Positions 38,701 to 51,200 of a stretch of 64,000 nucleotides of DNA are shown piece by piece (position 1 is the stretch's first letter; every line of letters starts with the position of its first letter). The stretch lies in assembly GCA_964036665.1 (NCBI GenBank), contig OZ038529.1:16624060-16688059 (forward strand). The letters are read 5' to 3'. Under the pieces are notes generated by a model that ran no database searches, was not told where the DNA came from, and saw only the letters and a program-made list of their open reading frames with translations. A program made the translations under genes and the position numbers. The stretch comes from Gordius sp. MW1 (taxonomy: Eukaryota; Nematomorpha; Gordioida; Gordea; Gordiidae).

Positions 38701-38830
38701 CATTTTTAAAAATTAAGCACTCACGTGCGATACAACAAACTAATGGCACAAATAAAACGTTGTCTTTTGTCAAAATGATAGTTCTCGCTGCTTAAAACCT
38801 CTTTACGGAAGTCAATCGAGGATAATAGGA
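35704..38830 (+). repeat. Satellite block D, copy 2 (8288-bp offset)
   Basis: About 3 kb matching 27416-30540 in order. It comprises one 998-bp trimer, the aaattttaaagatcc monomer, two class-2 monomers, then the tactcatccgacgaaag, gatcataatatg, gaatcgtattcatccgg and gatagtaag markers. The match fades near 38785, where this copy reads cctctttacgg. Confidence 0.82.
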
Positions 38831-39830
38831 TTCTCAAATTGGGTTACTTTTATATATTTTTTCATGCTCTTTCACATAGAATCAAAAAAAATAAATATTT
38901 TTACCTCGAAATTTTTCACATATTTTTCTTTGAACCGTATTCATCCGATGAAAGTTGTCGTTTTCAGACGTGGTTTCGATAATAAAAAGTAAAAATTTAT
39001 CAGAATCAGAAAACTATTACTTTAAAATCATGATCGCATAGTGCATTTTTGAAAAATTAAGCAATCACGTTGCGATACAACAAACTAATCGCAACAATAA
39101 AACGTTGTCTTTTGTCAAAATGATAGTTCTCGCAGCTTAAAACCTCTTTTCGGAAGTCAATCGAGGATAATAGGATTCTCAAATTGGCTTACTTTTATAT
39201 ATTTTTTCATGCTCTTTCACATAGAATCGAAAAAAATAAATATTTTTACCTCAAAACTTTTCACATATTTTTCTTTCAAACGTATGCATCCGATGAAAGT
39301 TGTCGTTTTCAGACGTGGTTTCGATGATAAAAAGTAAAAATTTATCAGAATCAGAAAACTATTACTTTGAAATCATGATCGCATAGAGCCATTTTCATAA
39401 ATTAAGCACTCACGTTGCGATACAACAAACTAATCGCAACAATAAAACGTTGTCTTTTGTCAAAATGATAGTTCTCGCAGCTTAAAACCTCTTTTCAGAA
39501 GTCAATCGAGGATAATAGGATTCTCAAATTGGCTTACTTTTATATATTTTTTCATGCTCTTTCACATAGAATCGAAAAAAATAAATATTTTTACCTCAAA
39601 ACTTTTCACATATTTTTCTTTCAAACGTATGCATCCGATGAAAGTTGTCGTTTTCAGACGTGGTTTCGATGATAAAAAGTAAAAATTTATCAGAATCAGA
39701 AAACTATTACTTTAAAATCATAATCGCATAGTGCATTTTTGTAAAATTAAGCACTCACGTTGCGATACAACAAACTAATCGCAACAATAAAACGTTGTCT
39801 TTTGTCAAAATGATAGTTCTCGCAGCTTAA
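38831..39830 (+). repeat. Class-2-rich monomers, with transposon empty site
   Basis: Three monomers of the cgatgataaaaag class. tatgcatc at 39283-39290 occupies the place equivalent to the insertion point of element 1 in a matching hybrid monomer, but has no insertion. Confidence 0.75.
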
Positions 39831-41980
39831 AACCTCTTTTCGGAAGTCAATCGAGGATAATAGGATTCTCAAATTGGCTTACTTTTATATATTTTTTCAT
39901 GCTCTTTCACATAGAATCGAAAAAAATAAATATTTTTACCTCAAAACTTTTCACACATTTTTCTTTCAAACGTATGCATCCGATGAAAGTTGTCGTTTTC
40001 AGACGTGGTTTCGATCATAAAAAGTAAAAATTTATCAGAATCAGAAAACTATTACTTTAAAATCATGATCGCATAGTGCATTTTTGAAAAATTAAGCACT
40101 CACGTTGCGATACAACAAACTAATCGCAACAATAAAACGTTGTCTTTTGTCAAAATGATAGTTCTCGCAGCTTAAAACCTCTTTTCGGAAGTCAATCGAG
40201 GATAATAGGATTCTCAAATTGGCTTACTTTTATATATTTTTTCATGCTCTTTCACATAGAATCGAAAAAAATAAATATTTTTACCTCAAAACTTTTCACA
40301 TATTTTTCTTTCAAACGTATGCATCCGATGAAAGTTGTCGTTTTCAGACGTGGTTTCGATGATAAAAAGTAAAAATTTATCAGAATCAGAAAACTATTAC
40401 TTTAAAATCATGATCGCATAGTGCATTTTTGTAAAATTAAGCACTCACGTTGCGATACAACAAACTAATCGCAACAATAAAACGTTGTCTTTTGTCAAAA
40501 TGATAGTTCTCGCAGCTTAAAACCTCTTTTCGGAAGTCAATCGAGGATAATAGGATTCTCAAATTGTCTTACTTTTATATATTTTTTCATGCTCTTTCAC
40601 ATAGAATCGAAAAAAATAAATATTTTTACCTCAAAACTTTTCACATATTTTTCTTTCAAACGTATGCATCCGATGAAAGTTGTCGTTTTCAGACGTGGTT
40701 TCGATGATAAAAAGTAAAAATTTATCAGAATCAGAAAACTATTACTTTAAAATCATGATCGCATAGTGCATTTTTGAAAAATTAAGCACTCACGTTGCGA
40801 TACAACAAACTAATCGCAACAATAAAACGTTGTCTTTTGTCAAAATGATAGTTCTCGCAGCTTAAAACCTCTTTTCGGAAGTCAATCGAGGATAATAGGA
40901 TTCTCAAATTGGCTTACTTTTATATATTTTTTCATGCTCTTTTACAGAATCGAAAAAAATAAATATTTTTACCTCAAAATTTTTCACATATCTTTCTTTG
41001 AACCGTATTCATCCGATGAAAGATGTCGTTTTCAGAGGTAGTTTCTATGATCCCAAGTAAAAATTTAAAGAATCTGACTATTACTTTAAAATCATGATCG
41101 CCTAGAGCCATTTTCATAAATTAAGCACTCACGTTGCGATACAACAAACTAATCGCAACAATAAAACGTTGTCTTTTGTCAAAATGATAGTTCTCGCAGC
41201 TTAAAACCTCTTTTCGGAAGTCAATCGAGGATAGTAGGATTCTCAAATTGGGTTACTTTTATATATTTTTTCATGCTCTTTCACATAGAATCATAAAAAT
41301 TAAATATTTTTACCTCAAAATTTTTCACATATTTTTCTTTGAACCGTATTCATCCGATGAAAGATGTCGTATTCAGACGTGGTTTCTATGATCCCAAGTA
41401 AAAATTTATCAGAATCTGAAAACTATTACTTTGAAATCATGATCGCATTGAGCCATTTTCAAAAATTAAGCACTCACGTTGCGATACAACAAACTAATCT
41501 AACAATAAAACGTTGTCTTTTGTCAAAATGATAGTTCTCGCAGCTTAAAACCTCTTTTCGGAAGTCAATCGAGGATAATAGGATTCTCAAATTGGCTTAC
41601 TTTTATATATATTTTCATGCTCTTTTACATAGAATCGAAAAAAATAAATATTTTTACCTCAAAATTTTTCACATATTTTTCTTTCAACCGCATGCATCCG
41701 ATGAAAGTTGTCGTTTTCAGACGTGGTTTCGATGATAAAAAGTAAAAATTTATCAGAATCAGAAAACTATTACTTTAAAATCATGATCGCATAGTGCATT
41801 TTTGAAAAATTAAGCACTCACGTTTCGATACAACAAACTAATCGCAACAATAAAACGTTGTCTTTTGTCAAAATGATAGTTCTCCCAGCTTAAAACCTCT
41901 TTTCGGAAGTCAATCGAGGATAATAGGATTCTAAAATTGGCTTACTTTTATATATTTTTTCATGCTCTTTCACATAGAAT
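39831..41980 (+). repeat. Higher-order block E, copy 1 (5155-bp offset)
   Basis: About 2.1 kb, six monomers, recurring at 44990-47130. Shared markers are cttttcacacattt at 39951 and 45106, gcatttttgtaaaatt, gaggtagtttc with atttaaagaatctgac near 41064 and 46221, gcattgagcc, aatctaacaataaaac, and ctcccagctt. A 2-base difference near 40941 changes the offset from 5155 to 5157. Confidence 0.83.
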
Positions 41981-42719
41981 CAAAAAAAATAAATATTTTT
42001 ACCTCGAAATTTTTCACATATTTTTCTTTGAACCGTATGCATCCGATGAAAGTTGTCGTTTTCAGACGTGGTTTCGATGATAAAAAGTAAAAATTTATCA
42101 GAATCAGAAAACTATTACTTTAAAATCATGATCGCATAGTGCATTTTTGAAAAATTAAGCACTCACGTTGCGATACAACAAACTAATCGCAACAATAAAA
42201 CGTTGTCTTTTGTCAAAATGATAGTTCTCGCAGCTTAAAACCTCTTTTCGGAAGTCAATCGAGGATAATAGGATTCTCAAATTGGCTTACTTTTGTATAT
42301 TTTTTCATGCTCTTTCACATAGAATCGAAAAAAATAAATATTTTTACCTCAAAACTTTTCACATATTTTTCTTTCAAACGTATGCATCCGATGAAAGTTG
42401 TCGTTTTCAGACGTGGTTTCGATGATAAAAAGTAAAAATTTATCAGAATCAGAAAACTATTACTTTAAAATCATGATCGCATAGTGCATTTTTGAAAAAT
42501 TAAGCACTCACGTTGCGATACAACAAACTAATCGCAACAATAAAACGTTGTCTTTTGTCAAAATGATAGTTCTCGCAGCTTAAAACCTCTTTTCGGAAGT
42601 CAATCGAGGATAATAGGATTCTCAAATTGGCTTACTTTTATATATTTTTTCATGCTCTTTCACATAGAATCGAAAAAAATAAATATTTTTACCTCAAAAT
42701 TTTTCACATATTTTTCTTT
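41981..42719 (+). repeat. Class-2 monomers
   Basis: About two monomers of cgatgataaaaag type with no distinguishing structure. Confidence 0.65.
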
Positions 42720-44989
42720 GAACCGTACTCATCCGACGAAAGTTGTCGTTTTCAGACGTGGTTTCTATGATCCCAAGTAAAAATTTATCAGAATCTGAAA
42801 ACTATTACTTTGAAATCATGATCGCATAGAACCATTTTCAAAAATTAAGCACTCACGTGCGATACAACAAACTAATGGCACAAATAAAACGTTGTCTTTT
42901 GTCAAAATGATAGTTCTCGCATCTTAAAACCTCTTTTCGGAAGTCAATCGATCATAATATGATTCTCAAATTGGCTTACTTTTATATATTTTTTCATGCT
43001 CTTTCACATAGAATTGAAAAAAATAAATATTTTTACCTCAATATTTTTCACATATTTTTCTTTGAATCGTATTCATCCGGTGAAAGTTGTCGTTTTCAGA
43101 CGTGGTTTCTATGATCCCAAGTAAAAATTTATCAGAATCTAAAAACTATTACTTTGAAATCATGATCGCATAGAGCAGTTTTCAAAAATTCAGCACTCAC
43201 GTTGCGATACAACAAACTAATCGCAACAATAAAACGTTGTCTTTTGTCAAAAATAGTTCTCGCAGCTTAAAACCTCTTTTCGGAAGTCAATCGAGGATAG
43301 TAAGATTCTCAAATTGGCTTACTTTTATATATTTTTATGCTCTTTCACATAGAATCGAAAAAAATAAATATTTTTACCTCAAAAATTTTCTCATATTTTT
43401 CTTTGAACCGTATTCATCCGATGAAAGTTGTCGTTTTCAGACGTGGTTTCTATGATCCCAAGTAAAAATTTATCAGAATCTAAAAACTATTACTTTGAAA
43501 TCATGATCGCATAGAACCATTTTCAAAAATTAAGCACTCACGTGCGATACAACAAACTAATGGCACAAATAAAACGTTGTCTTTTGTCAAAATGATAGTT
43601 CTCGCTGCTTAAAACCTCTTTACGGAAGTCAATCGAGGATAATAGGATTCTCAAATTGGGTTCCTTTTATATATTTTTTCATGCTCTTTCACATAGAATC
43701 AAAAAAAATAAATATTTTTACCTCGAAATTTTTCACATATTTTTCTTTGAACCGTATTCATCCGATGAAAGTTGTCGTTTTCAGACGTGGTTTCGATGAT
43801 AAAAAGTAAAAATTTATCAGAATCAGAAAACTATTACTTTAAAATCATGATCGCATAGTGCATTTTTGAAAAATTAAGCAATCACGTTGCGATACACCAA
43901 ACTAATCGCAACAATAAAACGTTGTCTTTTGTCAAAATGATAGTTCTCGCAGCTTAAAACCTCTTTTCGGAAGTCAATCGAGGATAATAGGATTCTCAAA
44001 TTGGCTTACTTTTATATATTTTTTCATGCTCTTTCACATAGAATCGAAAAAAATAAATATTTTTATCTCAAAACTTTTCACATATTTTTCTTTCAAACGT
44101 ATGCATCCGATGAAAGTTGTCGTTTTCAGACGTGGTTTCGATGATAAAAAGTAAAAATTTATCAGAATCTGAAAACTATTACTTTGAAATCATGATCGCA
44201 TAGAACCATTTTCAAAAATTAAGCACTCACGTGCGATACAACAAACTAATGGCACAAATAAAACGTTGTCTTTTGTCAAAATGATAGTTCTCGCATCTTA
44301 AAACCTCTTTTCGGAAGTCAATCGATCATAATATGATTCTCAAATTGGCTTACTTTTATATATTTTTTCATGCTCTTTCACATAGAATTGAAAAAAATAA
44401 ATATTTTTACCTCAATATTTTTCACATATTTTTCTTTGAATCGTATTCATCCGGTGAAAGTTGTCGTTTTCAGACGTGGTTTCTATGATCCCAAGTAAAA
44501 ATTTATCAGAATCTAAAAACTATTACTTTGAAATCATGATCGCATAGAGCAGTTTTCAAAATTCAGCACTCACGTTGCGATACAACAAACTAATCGCAAC
44601 AATAAAACGTTGTCTTTTGCCAAAAATAGTTCTCGCAGCTTAAAACCTCTTTTCGGAAGTCAATCGAGGATAGTAAGATTCTCAAATTGGCTTACTTTTA
44701 TATATTTTTATGCTCTTTCACATAGAATCGAAAAAAATAAATATTTTTACCTCAAAAATTTTCTCATATTTTTCTTTGAACCGTATTCATCCGATGAAAG
44801 TTGTCGTTTTCAGACGTGGTTTCTATGATCCCAAGTAAAAATTTATCAGAATCTAAAAACTATTACTTTGAAATCATGATCGCATAGAACCATTTTCAAA
44901 AATTAAGCACTCACGTGCGATACAACAAACTAATGGCACAAATAAAACGTTGTCTTTTGTCAAAATGATAGTTCTCCCAGCTTAAAACC
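42720..44989 (+). repeat. Four-monomer block with a 1373-bp repeat
   Basis: The gatcataatatg, gaatcgtattcatccgg, gatagtaag and shortened tatatttttatgc markers occur at about 42950-43340 and again 1373 bp later. The same marker series also occurs at 29.6-30.5 and 37.9-38.8 kb, so this segment has spread to at least four places. One copy has lost an A near 44560. Confidence 0.8.
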
Positions 44990-47130
44990 TCTTTTCGGAA
45001 GTCAATCGAGGATAATAGGATTCTCAAATTGGCTTACTTTTATATATTTTTTCATGCTCTTTCACATAGAATCGAAAAAAATAAATATTTTTACCTCAAA
45101 ACTTTTCACACATTTTTCTTTCAAACGTATGCATCCGATGAAAGTTGTCGTTTTCAGACGTGGTTTCGATGATAAAAAGTAAAAATTTATCAGAATCAGA
45201 AAACTATTACTTTAAAATCATGATCGCATAGTGCATTTTTGAAAAATTAAGCACTCACGTTGCGATACAACAAACTAATCGCAACAATAAAACGTTGTCT
45301 TTTGTCAAAATGATAGTTCTCGCAGCTTAAAACCTCTTTTCGGAAGTCAATCGAGGATAATAGGATTCTCAAATTGGCTTACTTTTATATATTTTTTCAT
45401 GCTCTTTCACATAGAATCGAAAAAAATAAATATTTTTACCTCAAAACTTTTCACATATTTTTCTTTCAAACGTATGCATCCGATGAAAGTTGTCGTTTTC
45501 AGACGTGGTTTCGATGATAAAAAGTAAAAATTTATCAGAATCAGAAAACTATTACTTTAAAATCATGATCGCATAGTGCATTTTTGTAAAATTAAGCACT
45601 CACGTTGCGATACAACAAACTAATCGCAACAATAAAACGTTGTCTTTTGTCAAAATGATAGTTCTCGCAGCTTAAAACCTCTTTTCGGAAGTCAATCGAG
45701 GATAATAGGATTCTCAAATTGGCTTACTTTTATATATTTTTTCATGCTCTTTCACATAGAATCGAAAAAAATAAATATTTTTACCTCAAAACTTTTCACA
45801 TATTTTTCTTTCAAACGTATGCATCCGATGAAAGTTGTCGTTTTCAGACGTGGTTTCGATGATAAAAAGTAAAAATTTATCAGAATCAGAAAACTATTAC
45901 TTTAAAATCATGATCGCATAGTGCATTTTTGAAAAATTAAGCACTCACGTTGCGATACAACAAACTAATCGCAACAATAAAACGTTGTCTTTTGTCAAAA
46001 TGATAGTTCTCGCAGCTTAAAACCTCTTTTCGGAAGTCAATCGAGGATAATAGGATTCTCAAATTGGCTTACTTTTATATATTTTTTCATGCTCTTTTAC
46101 ATAGAATCGAAAAAAATAAATATTTTTACCTCAAAATTTTTCACATATCTTTCTTTGAACCGTATTCATCCGATGAAAGATGTCGTTTTCAGAGGTAGTT
46201 TCTATGATCCCAAGTAAAAATTTAAAGAATCTGACTATTACTTTAAAATCATGATCGCATAGAGCCATTTTCATAAATTAAGCACTCACGTTGCGATACA
46301 ACAAACTAATCGCAACAATAAAACGTTGTCTTTTGTCAAAATGATAGTTCTCGCAGCTTAAAACCTCTTTTCGGAAGTCAATCGAGGATAGTAGGATTCT
46401 CAAATTGGGTTACTTTTATATATTTTTTCATGCTCTTTCACATAGAATCAAAAAAATAAATATTTTTACCTCAAAATTTTTCACATATTTGCTTTGAACC
46501 GTATTCATCCGATGAAAGATGTCGTATTCAGACGTGGTTTCTATGATCCCAAGTAAAAATTTATCAGAATCTGAAAACTATTACTTTGAAATCATGATCG
46601 CATTGAGCCATTTTCAAAAATTAAGCACTCACGTTGCGATACAACAAACTAATCTAACAATAAAACGTTGTCTTTTGTCAAAATGATAGTTCTCGCAGCT
46701 TAAAACCTCTTTTCGGAAGTCAATCGAGGATAATAGGATTCTCAAATTGGCTTACTTTTATATATATTTTCATGCTCTTTTACATAGAATCGAAAAAAAT
46801 AAATATTTTTACCTCAAAATTTTTCACATATTTTTCTTTCAACCGCATGCATCCGATGAAAGTTGTCGTTTTCAGACGTGGTTTCGATGATAAAAAGTAA
46901 AAATTTATCAGAATCAGAAAACTATTACTTTAAAATCATGATCGCATAGTGCATTTTTGAAAAATTAAGCACTCACGTTTCGATACAACAAACTAATCGC
47001 AACAATAAAACGTTGTCTTTTGTCAAAATGATAGTTCTCCCAGCTTAAAACCTCTTTTCGGAAGTCAATCGAGGATAATAGGATTCTCAAATTGGCTTAC
47101 TTTTATATATTTTTTCATGCTCTTTCACAT
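44990..47130 (+). repeat. Higher-order block E, copy 2
   Basis: Partner of 39831-41980, with a handful of single-base differences. Confidence 0.83.
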
Positions 47131-48259
47131 AGAATCGAAAAAAATAAATATTTTTACCTCAAAATTTTTCACATATTTTTCTTTGAACCGTATTCATCCG
47201 ATGAAAGATGTCGTATTCAGACGTGGTTTCTATGATCCCAAGTAAAAATTTATCAGAATCTGAAAACTTTTACTTTGAAATCATGATCGCATAGTGCATT
47301 TTTGAAAAATTCAGCACTCACGTTGCGATAAAACAAACTAATCGCAACAATAAAACGTTGTCTTTTGTCAAAATGATAGTTCTCGCAGCTTAAAACCTCT
47401 TTTCGGAAGTCAATCGAGGATAGTAGGATTCTCAAATTGGGTTACTTTTATATATTTTTTCATGCTCTTTTACATAGAATCGAAAAAAATAAATATTTTT
47501 ACCTCAAAATTTTTCACATATTTTTCTTTCAACCGCATGCATCCGATGAAAGTTGTCGTTTTCAGACGTGGTTTCGATGATAAAAAGTAAAAATTTATCA
47601 GAATCAGAAAACTATTACTTTAAAATCATGATCGCATAGAGCCATTTTCAAAAATTAAGCACTCACGTTGCGATACAACAAACTAATCGCAACAATAAAA
47701 CGTTGTCTTTTGTCAAAATGATAGTTCTCGCAGCTTAAAACCTCTTTTCGGAAGTCAATCGAGGATAATAGGATTCTCAAATTGGCTTACTTTTATATAT
47801 TTTTTCATGCTCTTTCACATAGAATCGAAAAAAATAAATTTTTTTACCTCAAAATTTTTCACATATTTTTCTTTCAACCGTATGCATCCGATGAAAGTTG
47901 TCGTTTTCAGACGTGGTTTCGATGATAAAAAGTAAAAATTTATTAGAATTAGAAAACTATTACTTTAAAATCATGATCGCATAGTGCATTTTTGAAAAAT
48001 TCAGCACTCACGTTGCGATAAAACAAACTAATCGCAACAATAAAACGTTGTCTTTTGTCAAAATGATAGTTCTCGCAGCTTAAAACCTCTTTTCGGAAGT
48101 CAATCGAGGATAATAGGATTCTCAAATTGGGTTACTTTTATATATTTTTTCATGCTCTTTCACATAGAATCAAAAAAAATAAATATTTTTACCTCGAAAT
48201 TTTTCACATATTTTTTTTTGAACCGTATTCATCCGATGAAAGTTGTCGTTTTCAGACGT
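47131..48259 (+). repeat. Satellite between block E and the 9-monomer repeat
   Basis: About three monomers that mix classes. One has a gatgtcgtattc start joined to a gtgcatttttg middle. The tattagaattag variant near 47941 links it to the monomers near 50350 and 53447. Confidence 0.7.
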
Positions 48260-51200
48260 GGTTTCGATGATAAAAAGTAAAAATTTATCAGAATCAGAAA
48301 ACTATTACTTTAAAATCATGATCGCATAGTGCATTTTTGAAAAATTAAGCACTCACGTTGCGATACAACAACCTAATCGCAACAATAAAACGTTGTCTTT
48401 TGTCAAAATGATAGTTCTCGCAGCTTAAAACCTCTTTTCGGAAGTCAATCGAGGATAATAGCATTCTCAAATTGGCTTACTTTTATATATATTTTCATGC
48501 TCTTTCACATAGAATCGAAAAAAATAAATATTTTTACCTCAAAATTTTTCACATATTTTTCTTTCAACCGCATGCATCCGATGAAAGTTGTCGTTTTCAG
48601 ACGTGGTTTCGATGATAAAAAGTAAAAATTTATCAGAATCAGAAAACTATTACTTTAAAATCATGATCGCATAGTGCATTTTTGAAAAATTATGCACTCA
48701 CGTTTCGATACAACAAACTAATCGCAACAATAAAACGTTGTCTTTTGTCAAAATGATAGTTCTCCTAGCTTAAAACCTCTTTTCGGAAGTCAATCGAGGA
48801 TAATAGGATTCTCAAATTGGCTTACTTTTATATATTTTTTCATGCTCTTTCACATAGAATCGAAAAATAAATATTTTTACCTCAAAAATTTTCACATATT
48901 TTTCTTTCAAACGTATGCATCCGATGAAAGTTGTCGTTTTCAGACGTGGTTTCGATGATAAAAAGTAAAAATTTATCAGAATCAGAAAACTATTACTTTA
49001 AAATCATGATCGCATAGTGCATTTTTGTAAAATTAAGCACTCACGTTGCGATACAACAAACTAATCGCAACAATAAAACGTTGTCTTTTGTCAAAATGAT
49101 AGTTCTCGCAGCTTAAAACCTCTTTTCGGAAGTCAATCGAGGATAATAGGATTCTCAAATTGGCTTACTTTTATATATTTTTTCATGCTCTTTCACATAG
49201 AATCGAAAAAAATAAATATTTTTACCTCAAAATTTCACATATTTTTCTTTGAACCGTATTCATCCGATGAAAGATGTCGTATTCAGACGTGGTTTCTATG
49301 ATCCCAAGTAAAAATTTATCAGAATCTGAAAACTATTACTTTGAAATCATGATCGCATAGAGCCATTTTCAAAAATTAAGCACTCACGTTGCGATACAAC
49401 AAACTAATCGCAACAATAAAACGTTGTCTTTTGTCAAAATGATAGTTCTCGCAGCTTAAAACCTCTTTTCGGAAGTCAATCGAGGATAATAGGATTCTCA
49501 AATTGGCTTACTTTTAAATATTTTTTCATGCTCTTTCACATAGAATCGAAAAAAATAAATATTTTTACCTCGAAATTTTTCACATATTTTTCTTTGAACC
49601 TATGCATCCGATGAAAGTTGTCGTTTTCAGACGTGGTTTCGATGATAAAAAGTAAAAATTTATCAGAATCAGAAAACTATTACTTTAAAATCATGATCGC
49701 ATAGTGCATTTTTGTAAAATTAAGCACTCACGTTGCGATACAACAAACTAATCGCAACAATAAAACGTTGTCTTTTGTCAAAATGATAGTTCTCGCAGCT
49801 TAAAACCTCTTTTCGGAAGTCAATCGAGGATAATAGGATTCTCAAATTGGCTTACCTTTATATATTTTTTCATGCTCTTTCACATAGAATCGAAAAAAAT
49901 AAATATTTTTACCTCAAAATTTTTCACATATTTTTCTTTGAACCGTATTCATCCGATCAAAGATGTCGTATTCAGACGTGGTTTCTATGATCCCAAGTAA
50001 AAATTTATCAGAATCTGAAAACTATTACTTTGAAATCATGATCGCATAGAGCCATTTTCAAAAATTAAGCACTCACGTTGCGATACAACAAACTAATCGC
50101 AACAATAAAACGTTGTCTTTTGTCAAAATGATAGTTCTCGCAGCTTAAAACCTTTTTTCGGAAGTCTCGAGGATAATAGGATTCTCAAATTGGCTTACTT
50201 TTATATATTTTTTCATGCTCTTTCACATAGAATCGAAAAAAATAAATTTTTTTACCTCAAAATTTTTCACATATTTTTCTTTCAACAGTATGCATCCGAT
50301 GAAAGTTGTCGCTTTCAGACGTGGTTTCGATGATAAAAAGTAAAAATTTATCAGAATTAGAAAACTATTACTTTAAAATCATGATCGCATAGTGCAGTTT
50401 TGAAAAATTCAGCACTCACGTTGCGATAAAACAAACTAATCGCAACAATAAAACGTTGTCTTTTGTCAAAATGATAGTTCTCGCAGCTTAAAACCTCTTT
50501 TCGGAAGTCAATCGAGGATAATAGGATTCTCAAATTGGGTTACTTTTATATATTTTTTCATGCTCTTTCACATAGAATCAAAAAAAAATAAATATTTTTA
50601 CCTCGAAATTTTTCACATATTTTTCTTTGAACCGTATTCATCCGATGAAAGTTGTCGTTTTCAGACGTGGTTTCGATGATAAAAAGTAAAAATTTATCAG
50701 AATCAGAAAACTATTACTTTAAAATCATGATCGCATAGTGCATTTTTGAAAAATTAAGCACTCACGTTGCGATACAACAACCTAATCGCAACAATAAAAC
50801 GTTGTCTTTTGTCAAAATGATAGTTCTCGCAGCTTAAAACCTCTTTTCGGAAGTCAATCGAGGATAATAGCATTCTCAAATTGGCTTACTTTTATATATA
50901 TTTTCATGCTCTTTCACATAGAATCGAAAAAAATAAATATTTTTACCTCAAAATTTTTCACATATTTTTCTTTCAACCGCATGCATCCGATGAAAGTTGT
51001 CGTTTTCAGACGTGGTTTCGATGATAAAAAGTAAAAATTTATCAGAATCAGAAAACTATTACTTTAAAATCATGATCGCATAGTGCATTTTTGAAAAATT
51101 ATGCACTCACGTTTCGATACAACAAACTAATCGCAACAATAAAACGTTGTCTTTTGTCAAAATGATAGTTCTCCTAGCTTAAAACCTCTTTTCGGAAGTC

